The translations under genes were made by a program, and so were the position numbers. A DNA stretch of 20,906 bases from a candidate division NPL-UPA2 bacterium (GTDB taxonomy: Bacteria > Bacillota > UBA994). Where the stretch lies: contig QLUB01000015.1 of assembly GCA_018725205.1 (NCBI GenBank), positions 1 through 20,906 of the forward strand, in the 5' to 3' direction. The notes under the pieces are model-generated. The model was given only the letters and a program-made list of their open reading frames with translations, was not told the origin of the DNA and made no database searches. This document shows positions 14,700-20,906 of the stretch, in pieces (the stretch's first letter is position 1; the number at the start of each line of letters is the position of its first letter).

Positions 14700-17366
14700 T
14701 TACTGGCCACTCGGGGGAGGAGGACTGCCGTTGCCGCCGTTGCCGCCGTTGCCCTGCGGTGCGAGGTGCACAGGGCACTGTTCAAACGGTACCTGCTGGC
14801 TGTGGTCGCGGGGGTGTACCCTGATGCCCGTAGCGTCAAACACCTCGGCATATGGCTCGCGGCGCACTCTGACTTGCATCACGACTGATGTGGGCGGGCA
14901 GTATGGACCTGCAAGGGCGTTAGACTCCGTACAGATGGCAACCATAACGTGCATATCACACGGGTTTTCCGGGCGGGGCTGTGTGCCGCGCACAAACCAA
15001 TCGTAGCCGATGCCCTGGGGGGGGGTAAGCTGTGACGGATACTTCCCAGACACTCGCGCGAATCGCTCGCGCACAAGTCCTAATCTGCGCGGCGGACCGA
15101 AAACACCGTACTCCTCGTACCATTCCGTCGGGAAAGTAGGGAAGGCGGTCACGCCTACAGCTCTATAGTAGTAAGTCAAAGTTCGTCCAAAAATAGCGGT
15201 TGCCGTGCCGCTGCCTACGGCGTTGGCCCCACCGCTGGGCATGCCGCCGCGTACGAAGTGGTCTAACACCTTGCCCTTGGACGTATGGATTTCTCTTGGT
15301 AGTGGATCGGTGTTTGGGGGTGAATTTCTCGGCGGAGGTAAGAGCCTGGGTTTGCCTGTCTTACTGTCTCTCTGTGGTGTGCCGGTGTTAGTCATGTCGT
15401 GTCCTATCCAGACGCCGCCTGTAAACTGGGGGTTAAAGCCAACGAAGAGGGCGTCTAGGTTATCGTTAGTTGTGCCTGTCTTTCCGGACACCTCTCCCGC
15501 GAAACGCCCCATAGTAGCACCGCGTAGCCCAAAATGGCCTGTCCCCGTCACGCCGCCTTGAACGTCTACTGTGCCGCGCATCAGGTCTGTCATTAGCCAC
15601 GCCAGCTGCTCGGTGAGGACGATTCTGCGCTCGGGCGGGCGTGCTTCGTACAGCACACTGCCCGTGCGGGATGTAATACGCAATAGCGAGTGCGGCTCCA
15701 CGTATACGCCGCGGTTGTTAAACACATTGTAAGCCGTAACCATTTCATGCAGGGTGAGTCCATCGGTCAACCCGCCCAAAGCCGTTGACAGGTTGAGGTC
15801 ATTTCTGTCGCCTGCTTTTCTGACAAACCGAAGGCCGAGCTGCTCTCCCCAGTCCAAAGAGCGTCCTATGCCCAAGGCGTGGAAGAGCCTGACGGCCATT
15901 ACGTTATAGGAGCGCGCCATGCCCTCCCTAAACGACGTATGCCCGTAAAATATGTTGGCAGCGAAGTTGCGCGGCGCAAACAGGGGGTCATTGAGGTTGC
16001 CTGTCGGATAAACAACGGGCGCATCGTCAACAGTACTGGCGATGGTCTGACCGCCAAAAGAGAGCGCGGGACCATACACAAGCAAAGGCTTAATGGCTGA
16101 ACCAGGCTGGTTCCGCTCTCCTGCGACGCGATCAATTCCGAAGCGCGCAACCATGTCCCGTCCGCCTAACCATACGCGGATGGCGCCGCTGCTAGGCTCA
16201 ATAAACAAGGCGGAAACTTGCGGCTGGAGACCACCATGCTCGCCCCTCGCGTCGATGCGCTGCCACTCAAAGTCACTGGACTGCGCTAAGCGTCTTATCT
16301 CAGGGTTAGGGTCATTTCGGGCATCGCGCCGTAGGCGCGCCAACACGCCGTCGGGTTGAGTAAAGATATCTAGCGCCGCCTGCTGGGCGGCTCGCTGCAT
16401 GGTTAGATCAAGCGTCGTGTGGATCGTCAAGCCGCCGCTATGGATGTAATCTGCGGCCGTGCGGTCGTCTATTCCTTGGTTGGCAACAAGCCAGGCTTGG
16501 ACTTGTTCAACCACATGGTCGACAAAATACATAGTCAAGCTGGCTTCAGGCGTCTGCTGTCTTGCTTTGGCAAGGGTGATAGGCGCGTTAAGCGCGGCCT
16601 GATGTTCCTCGGCAGTAATGCGACCGTGCCTAAGCATTTGGCCGAGCACTAGGCGCTGACGCTGCACCGCTGTCTCCATATTGCCTTCGCGAGGGCGCCA
16701 CGCATTTGGGGAAGGGATAATACCGACTAACATTGCGCTCTCGGCAAGACTTAGTTCGGATACATCCTTGCCAAAATACTGCTGTGCAGCGGCCTGAAAC
16801 CCATGCGCCGCGCCGCCGAGAAAGAGCTCGTTAAGATAGACTTCTAGGATCTCCGCCTTGGTGTACTCCTGCTCTATGCGAAACGCTACGTAGATTTCCT
16901 GTACCTTGCGCCTTATCGAGAAGCGGAGATCCTGCAAGATACGGTTGCGAGCCACTTGCTGTGTAATCGTGCTTGCCCCTTGGCGGGTTTGCCTGGTGGC
17001 AGTCAGCCACAGGGCGCGCAAAAAGTCGCGCGGCGAGAAGCCAAAGTGGTCGTAAAAGCGGATGTCCTCCATGACCACAACTGCCTCGACAAGGTGCTGC
17101 GGAATTCGGGCAAGCGGAACGCTCATGCGGTGCTGCACGGCGTGCAGCTGCGTAATTACCTCGCCGTGTACGTCAAGCACGGTTGAACTCTCGGCGGGAC
17201 GCGCCGTCGTGAGTGTCAGATCCGGCGGTACGTCGCGCACAAGATAATACCCAACACCGAGGCCCGCCGTTAAGGCAACAAAAGTCATGATAACGCCCCA
17301 ATACAGCGCTATCAACAGCATTTGCTTTCCACTTCGCTTGGTCTTAATTGAAGGTTTTTTGGCCAT
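14700..17366 (-). CDS. Class A penicillin-binding protein (PBP1A type)
   Basis: Bifunctional peptidoglycan glycosyltransferase/transpeptidase of 888 residues, anchored by one membrane segment (about 15-43). The GT51 domain has catalytic E100 in the MEDIRFYDHFG motif and the block QGASTITQQVARN (129-141). The transpeptidase domain has S423-A-I-K426 (SxxK), S486-Y-N488 (SxN) and K629-T-G (KTG). The C-terminal 150 residues hold four cysteines (starting at CDMH and ending at EQCPVHL) and a glycine/asparagine/proline-rich tail, outside the cell. The start ATG at 17366 is preceded by AAAGGGGGT. It is divergent from the yunB-like gene. Bacillota class A PBPs include sporulation-specific members; a specific role cannot be assigned here. 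Confidence 0.94.
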   Translation of the reverse strand: MAKKPSIKTKRSGKQMLLIALYWGVIMTFVALTAGLGVGYYLVRDVPPDLTLTTARPAESSTVLDVHGEVITQLHAVQHRMSVPLARIPQHLVEAVVVMEDIRFYDHFGFSPRDFLRALWLTATRQTRQGASTITQQVARNRILQDLRFSIRRKVQEIYVAFRIEQEYTKAEILEVYLNELFLGGAAHGFQAAAQQYFGKDVSELSLAESAMLVGIIPSPNAWRPREGNMETAVQRQRLVLGQMLRHGRITAEEHQAALNAPITLAKARQQTPEASLTMYFVDHVVEQVQAWLVANQGIDDRTAADYIHSGGLTIHTTLDLTMQRAAQQAALDIFTQPDGVLARLRRDARNDPNPEIRRLAQSSDFEWQRIDARGEHGGLQPQVSALFIEPSSGAIRVWLGGRDMVARFGIDRVAGERNQPGSAIKPLLVYGPALSFGGQTIASTVDDAPVVYPTGNLNDPLFAPRNFAANIFYGHTSFREGMARSYNVMAVRLFHALGIGRSLDWGEQLGLRFVRKAGDRNDLNLSTALGGLTDGLTLHEMVTAYNVFNNRGVYVEPHSLLRITSRTGSVLYEARPPERRIVLTEQLAWLMTDLMRGTVDVQGGVTGTGHFGLRGATMGRFAGEVSGKTGTTNDNLDALFVGFNPQFTGGVWIGHDMTNTGTPQRDSKTGKPRLLPPPRNSPPNTDPLPREIHTSKGKVLDHFVRGGMPSGGANAVGSGTATAIFGRTLTYYYRAVGVTAFPTFPTEWYEEYGVFGPPRRLGLVRERFARVSGKYPSQLTPPQGIGYDWFVRGTQPRPENPCDMHVMVAICTESNALAGPYCPPTSVVMQVRVRREPYAEVFDATGIRVHPRDHSQQVPFEQCPVHLAPQGNGGNGGNGSPPPPSGQ
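14728..14753 (-). repeat. 9-bp tandem repeat in the PBP1A C-terminal tail
   Basis: On the + strand CCGTTGCCG is repeated almost three times (14728-14736, 14737-14745, 14746-14753). Read on the coding strand it gives the GNGGNGGNG low-complexity tail of PBP1A. The reading frame is kept because the unit is a multiple of three; copy number may vary between strains. Confidence 0.85.
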
Positions 17367-17387
17367 TTGCTGACCCCCTTTGACTTC

Positions 17388-17396
17388 ATTATATCA
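17388..17396 (-). promoter_or_regulatory. Extended -10 promoter of the PBP1A gene
   Basis: On the minus strand the sequence TGATATAAT (17396 down to 17388) is a perfect TATAAT preceded by TG with one base between, the extended -10 element that can work with a poor -35. The -35 position (17416-17411, TATGAT) is weak. The transcript would start near 17381, leaving a leader of about 15 bases that holds only the ribosome binding site. Confidence 0.65.
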
Positions 17397-17407
17397 TCAC
17401 TGCCAAA

Positions 17408-17429
17408 AGTATCATACTGACACGATACT
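17408..17429. promoter_or_regulatory. Inverted repeat in the divergent PBP1A/yunB spacer (operator candidate)
   Basis: AGTATC (17408-17413) and GATACT (17424-17429) form an inverted repeat with a ten-base spacer. Within it, AGTAT-C-ATACT (17408-17418) is itself a palindrome, so three GTAT/ATAC half-sites lie in 22 bases. The element covers the -35 region of the PBP1A promoter and lies 40 bases before the yunB-like start. No regulator can be named. Confidence 0.35.
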
Positions 17430-17468
17430 CCACCACGCCTCATAAGATAGCGAAGGGGGGGTGAGGAA

Positions 17469-18118
17469 ATGGTCTTCCTTGCGTCAAAAAAGCGCAAAGC
17501 CAGAGGTCGCTTTTATTTTTTCGTGATGCTGCTACTGGTGGCTTCGCTTGTTACCTTAATTGACAGCCAGCTCAGGCCGACCCTCATTGCTATAGCGGAA
17601 GTTATGATGCCGCAGGCGAGAGCATTCCCTACGACCACTTCATCACCATCCACACGGACCAAGCAGGCAGACCGGCGTGGGCTAGGCTCAACACCGTAGA
17701 AGTCAACCGCCTTGTCACCCGCACTACGCGGCATGTCTTGGAGACTCTAGAGAACTTACGCGAGGAGAACATCACCATCCCGCTTGGGCAAGCGTTCGGC
17801 AGCGCACTCTTCGCGCATGTTGGCCCTGTTATCAACTTTCGCATCTTGCCCGCCGGCACGGTCAGTGTAGAAGTGACGGATGCGTTTGAATCGGCAGGCA
17901 TCAACCAAACGCGCCACAAAATCTACTTAGAAATCTTTGCTGATTTACGAATTGTAGTGCCGCTGATGCAGCGTGCGCTGAGAGTGCACCTTGAAGTGCC
18001 GGTGGCTGATGTGATTTATCTTGGCGCGGTCCCCGAAACAGTCGTTAATTTGCCCTTCCCGGTAGGCGCAGGGTTTGTTGTTCCGCCTGGTGGCGAGCGC
18101 CCACCCCTTCGTCCTTAG
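17469..18118 (+). pseudogene. yunB: YunB-like sporulation protein gene, frameshifted with probable internal deletion
   Basis: The first frame from ATG 17469 (ribosome binding site AGGGGGGGTGAGG) encodes a basic N-terminus, one membrane segment and LRPTLIAIAE, as at the start of YunB. It then drifts into unrelated sequence and stops at 17699. The rest of YunB continues in another frame, from about SIPYDHFITIHTDQAGRPAW (17621-17680) through LNTVEVNRLVTRTTRHVLET, IPLGQAFGSALFAHVGP and the conserved ESAGINQTRHKIYLEI to the stop at 18118. Only 29 bases separate the two homologous parts, where I expect about 20-25 residues, so a deletion of a few dozen bases plus loss of frame is likely. YunB homologs are made in the mother cell during sporulation. 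No slippery site is seen. An assembly error is the alternative. Confidence 0.75.
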
Positions 18119-18173
18119 CAGGAAACTGGGCCGCGACGGAGAATATTATTAGGTGCTTGGAGGGAGACACGCG

Positions 18174-20141
18174 TTGCGCATTGAGGATATTTTCGGCACT
18201 GGGGGGCCTATCGCCAAACACCATCCAACCTATGAAACTAGGCGACAGCAGGTGAGCATGGCCAACGCTGTGGCCAGTGCACTATCTCTGAATCGTCATT
18301 TGGTGGTGCAAGCGGGGACTGGATTGGGGAAAACCTTTGGCTACTTGGTGCCCGCCATAATACATGCGCGCACTGCTAAGAAGCGCATTGTCGTATCTAC
18401 CAAGACCCTGAATTTGCAGGAACAGATTTTTAAGAAAGACATCCCTTTTCTACAAAAGGTGTTCAGTACGCGTCTGCCCTTTGTCGCGGTTCTAGCTAAG
18501 GGACGCAGTAACTTCATCTGCCGCCGCAAAATGGAGCATATCAGTACTTTCGACAGGGGCTTGCTGACACAGGAGAGCCATATCAAGGAGCTCAGGGAGA
18601 TGCAGAACTTGCTCGGCAATAAGAAGTTTAGTGGCGATCGCGAACAGCTGACTTTCCACCCTGCGCCGGATTTATGGCAACATGTATGCGGCGAAGGAGA
18701 GAGTTGTCTGAGGAGAGTATGCCCCTTTTTTGGGGACTGCTTCTACTATATGGCGCGGCGCGCGCAGTCTCAGGCGGACATCGTTGTAGCAAATCACGCG
18801 CTGTTTTTTGCCGACCTTGCGGTGCGAAAAGACGCCGGGTTCCTGCATGAGCAGGCAGTACTAGAAGACTATGACGCCGTGGTCTTCGATGAGGCGCACA
18901 ATCTAGAAGACGTGGCCACCGATTTTTTCAGCCGACATGTTTCTCCCGGAGAAATACGTCGCACAACTGCCGCAATTAGCGCTGGTCTGCGCGGGATGCT
19001 CGTGTCTGACAACGCTGAGTCGGGGCGCATGGTAGAGGCGTTAATACAGAATGTCACGCATGAGGCTGGTTTCTTTTTCCTGCAGTTTAGTAAAGCTATG
19101 CGCCTCATGCCCGGCGACAAGTATCCCCATGTTTTGAAACCGCATCTTGTGGAATTGATTAAGGCACTTGCGGAGCTTACAGCAGGGGCTAACGAAGAGC
19201 AAACTGCCTTAGCGACGCAGCTTTGTCAACGCCTTACTCGCATTGACGACAACCTAGACTTTATCCTAGAAAGGCGAGGTGGTGATGAGGAGTACGCCTA
19301 TTGGGTGGAGCTAGGGGAAGAAGGGGTAACGTTAGTCTCTGCCCCTGTGTCTATGGAGGACGAGTTGCGAGAGCACATCTTTGCGCGCATATCGGCGGTA
19401 GTTTTGACCTCAGCCACGTTGTCCTCTGTCTTACTTAGGCGAGTGGGACTTGACAAATGCGACCTGTTGCGACTTGACTCGCCGTTTGACTACGCCAAAA
19501 ACGCCTTGCTGTACTTACCTAAGGATGCTAAGGATCCGCGGGAGGAGACATTTGACGAGTACGCTGCGGCTAAGATTGCGGAGATTGTGCGAGTAACACA
19601 GGGACGAGCTCTTGTGCTTTTTACTTCTTTTCGTTCCATGCAGGAGGCATTTGAAAGGCTCGCGCCTTTAGACAGAGAGGGTTTCACCGTACTTATGCAG
19701 GGGAATGCCTCGCGCAGTACGCTAATGCACCGCTTCACCACTTCATCGCAAGCCGTGTTGTTGGCGGTAGCCAGTTATTGGGAAGGGATTGATGTGCCCG
19801 GAGAGGCCTTAAGCTGTGTTATACTGGTTAGGCTCCCCTTCGGTGTGCCAACAGAGCCGATAACGCAGGCTCGCATTGAGAATATGGAGCGTAAGGGTGA
19901 GGAGGCATTTAGCGCGTACAGCCTCCCAACAGCTATCCTTAAACTCAAGCAGGGCTTTGGGCGTCTGATTCGCACTGCCGAGGACAAGGGTGTTGTGGCC
20001 ATACTTGACGGTCGCGTGCAGAATAAAGGTTATGGTCGTGCCTTTCTTAAGGAACTGCCGCCCGCGCGCATTACGCATGCGCTAGATGACGTGAAAGAGC
20101 TTCTGGCCGTGCGCCGCGACGGTAAGCGGGTGTCGCTGTGA
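18174..20141 (+). CDS. dinG: DinG/XPD-type ATP-dependent DNA helicase with Fe-S cluster
   Basis: A superfamily 2 5'-3' DNA helicase of 655 residues. Walker A is AGTGLGKT (47-54); the DEAH box is at 239-242 in VVFDEAHNLED; motif VI is QGFGRLIRTAEDKG near 603-616. Four cysteines placed as in E. coli DinG (C116, C178, C183, C189; the last three spaced 5 and 6 apart) should bind a 4Fe-4S cluster; C172 is an extra one. No N-terminal DnaQ exonuclease domain is present, unlike B. subtilis DinG, so it resembles E. coli DinG/YoaA in layout. I take TTG 18174 as start because GGAGGGAG (18159-18166) precedes it; the upstream in-frame GTG 18153 lies before that site. The likely role is resolving R-loops and other structures in replication or repair. 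Confidence 0.92.
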   Translation: MRIEDIFGTGGPIAKHHPTYETRRQQVSMANAVASALSLNRHLVVQAGTGLGKTFGYLVPAIIHARTAKKRIVVSTKTLNLQEQIFKKDIPFLQKVFSTRLPFVAVLAKGRSNFICRRKMEHISTFDRGLLTQESHIKELREMQNLLGNKKFSGDREQLTFHPAPDLWQHVCGEGESCLRRVCPFFGDCFYYMARRAQSQADIVVANHALFFADLAVRKDAGFLHEQAVLEDYDAVVFDEAHNLEDVATDFFSRHVSPGEIRRTTAAISAGLRGMLVSDNAESGRMVEALIQNVTHEAGFFFLQFSKAMRLMPGDKYPHVLKPHLVELIKALAELTAGANEEQTALATQLCQRLTRIDDNLDFILERRGGDEEYAYWVELGEEGVTLVSAPVSMEDELREHIFARISAVVLTSATLSSVLLRRVGLDKCDLLRLDSPFDYAKNALLYLPKDAKDPREETFDEYAAAKIAEIVRVTQGRALVLFTSFRSMQEAFERLAPLDREGFTVLMQGNASRSTLMHRFTTSSQAVLLAVASYWEGIDVPGEALSCVILVRLPFGVPTEPITQARIENMERKGEEAFSAYSLPTAILKLKQGFGRLIRTAEDKGVVAILDGRVQNKGYGRAFLKELPPARITHALDDVKELLAVRRDGKRVSL

Positions 20142-20210
20142 AGGTAGATACCTTATGCTACTCAGGTGGCGCAGTCCAATTTATTAATGGAGAAAGGTCG
20201 GTTGGGTATA

Positions 20211-20699
20211 ATGAAGAAGGGGCATATTGCTGTAGCCATGCTAATTGCCTTGTTGTATCTTGGCAGTCTAGGCTCGGCCCGAGCGTTCACGCCGCAACCC
20301 GGGACTACAGATGACCCATTAATAACGGTGAGCTTTTTTAACCAAGCTATTGGGCCGTTCGTAGCGCGTCTCGCGGCCGTAGAAGGGTTGACTCAGCACA
20401 TTGCGGGGTTAGAGCAGCGCATCGCTCGTCTGGAGACGCAGGTGGCGACGCTTGAGGCGAGGATTGTTCAACAGCCGCCTGTTACGCCGCCGCCTGTTCA
20501 ACCTGTAGCTGTACACGGATTCATTAACGGCACGGTGGTCAATGTGCGCAGTGGTGCGGGCACTAGCTTCAGTATCATCACCACTCTGCCGCTGAACACT
20601 CGCGTAGAAGTCTTAGAGCGCGGCAAAGACTGGCATAGAGTGCGCTTGCAGGATGGACGCACAGGTTTTGTTAGCGCACCTCTGCTCAGAATACCGTAG
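20211..20699 (+). CDS. Secreted coiled-coil protein with bacterial SH3 domain
   Basis: From ATG 20211 the protein has 162 residues and opens with a classic signal peptide: MKKGH, a hydrophobic core (AVAMLIALLYLG) and an AxA-type cleavage site ending at ARA (residues 23-25). Residues about 50-87 form a leucine-rich heptad coiled coil (LEQRIARLETQVATLEARI), followed by a proline-rich linker (PPVTPPPVQP) and a C-terminal SH3b domain (about 103-162, with VNVRSGAGTSF and GKDWHRVRLQDGRTGFV). SH3b domains usually bind cell-wall peptidoglycan. The protein probably multimerises and sits in the wall. The ribosome binding site GAAAGG is rather far (13 bases). Earlier in-frame ATG codons would spoil the signal peptide. 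Specific function unknown. Confidence 0.8.
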   Translation: MKKGHIAVAMLIALLYLGSLGSARAFTPQPGTTDDPLITVSFFNQAIGPFVARLAAVEGLTQHIAGLEQRIARLETQVATLEARIVQQPPVTPPPVQPVAVHGFINGTVVNVRSGAGTSFSIITTLPLNTRVEVLERGKDWHRVRLQDGRTGFVSAPLLRIP

Positions 20700-20733
20700 T
20701 GTGTGCCTTGCTAAAAAAAGTTTTGCGCATGCG

Positions 20734-20763
20734 TTGACAGCTGTTAAGGCAGTGTGTTAGTAT
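20734..20763 (+). promoter_or_regulatory. rRNA operon promoter
   Basis: Perfect TTGACA (20734-20739), an 18-base spacer and TAGTAT (20758-20763). An A/T tract CTAAAAAAAGTTTT (20711-20724), a possible UP element, and the palindrome CGCATGCG (20726-20733) lie directly upstream of the -35. Together with the boxA-type leader that follows this is the arrangement expected for a ribosomal RNA promoter. The -10 matches four of six positions; its exact register is uncertain. Confidence 0.7.
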
Positions 20764-20798
20764 ATAAAACGTCGCTGCGAGCGAACTAGCGCGACAAA

Positions 20799-20819
20799 TG
20801 ATCCTTGAAAACTGAACAA
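20799..20819 (+). promoter_or_regulatory. boxA-type antitermination site
   Basis: TGATCCTTGAAAACTGAACAA corresponds to the boxA region known from Bacillus rRNA leaders (TGTTCTTTGAAAACT). NusB-NusE bind boxA RNA to protect rRNA transcription from premature termination. Confidence 0.65.
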
Positions 20820-20839
20820 TGCAGGCGCAATTGTAGAGG

Positions 20840-20865
20840 ATGGCACATGGCACATGGCACATGGC
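20840..20865 (+). repeat. Heptamer tandem repeat in the rRNA leader
   Basis: ATGGCAC is repeated three times without change (20840-20846, 20847-20853, 20854-20860), followed by a partial ATGGC (20861-20865). It lies between boxA and the expected 16S start, flanked by the GCGCAAT/ATTGCGC inverted repeat. No function is known. Confidence 0.9.
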
Positions 20866-20906
20866 TGGAGGCTACCTTATATGATTGCGCGTAAGGATGA
20901 ATTTTA

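Larger units (their letters stand above)
20770..20906 (+). ncRNA. 5' leader of the rRNA precursor (upstream of 16S)
   Basis: After the promoter, GATCCTTGAAAACTGAACAA (20800-20819) matches the antitermination/processing motif (CTTTGAAAACTGAACAA) that precedes rRNA genes in Bacillota. The window ends in GATGAATTTTA, which resembles the bases just before the usual 16S start (TGGAGAGTTTGATCC). The 16S gene itself is therefore expected just past 20906 and is not inside the window. GCGCAAT (20825-20831) and ATTGCGC (20884-20890) form an inverted repeat around the heptamer repeat. Confidence 0.75.

Noticed and set aside
17595..17640. Programmed frameshift in the yunB-like gene
   Set aside because: No slippery heptamer or downstream structure is seen and homologous residues are missing between the two parts, which a simple slip would not explain.
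20207..20212. TATAAT just before the SH3-protein start
   Set aside because: It overlaps the chosen ATG and has no -35 at proper distance, so a transcript from it would lack the start codon.
20840..20865. Possible CRISPR-like or mobile-element repeat
   Set aside because: The copies are directly adjacent heptamers without spacers; it is a simple tandem repeat.

Overview
The window reads as one continuous chromosomal housekeeping region of a spore-forming Gram-positive bacterium (Bacillota, Clostridia-type), judged moderately GC-rich by eye. Pointers to this are a threonyl T-box in front of thrS, an infC-rpmI-rplT operon with an AUU-started infC, pheST-zapA-cvpA-mutS2, a YunB-type spore protein, a YqzL-type microprotein, sigma-A promoters and an rRNA leader of the Bacillota type. 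No transposase, phage gene, CRISPR array or tRNA gene was seen. Nearly everything is on the + strand; only the class A penicillin-binding protein is on the - strand.

Layout. (1) 1-1282: an MFS exporter. (2) 1295-3874: promoter, T-box leader, thrS, and a small MTH1187/YqgV-type thiamine-binding protein. (3) 3878-5187: strong promoter, structured leader, infC (ATT start), rpmI, rplT. (4) 5240-8016: a KtrB/TrkH and KtrA/TrkA potassium uptake pair, overlapping a SpoU-type RNA 2'-O-methyltransferase. (5) 8007-11350: promoter, a 31-codon YqzL-like microprotein missed by length-limited gene calling, a terminator-like hairpin, pheS, and a short pheT that lacks the usual tRNA-binding (B2) domain. (6) 11404-14664: zapA, cvpA, mutS2, without the polX often found between the last two. 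(7) 14670-14693: hairpin shared by the convergent mutS2 and PBP genes. (8) 14700-17366 (-): bifunctional PBP1A. (9) 17469-18118: a yunB-like gene broken by a frameshift and probable internal deletion. (10) 18174-20699: a DinG/XPD-type Fe-S helicase and a secreted coiled-coil/SH3 protein. (11) 20734-20906: rRNA promoter and leader with boxA; the window stops just before where a 16S rRNA gene should begin.

Functionally this is mainly translation (thrS, infC, rpmI, rplT, SpoU methylase, pheST, rRNA), together with cell envelope and division (PBP1A, zapA), DNA maintenance (mutS2, dinG), potassium homeostasis and sporulation traces (yunB, yqzL-like). I did not find a convincing unknown multi-gene system. 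The points most worth a second look are the PheT lacking B2, the microprotein plus hairpin in the pheST leader, the interchangeable hairpin arms in the thrS T-box, the broken yunB, and the heptamer repeat in the rRNA leader.
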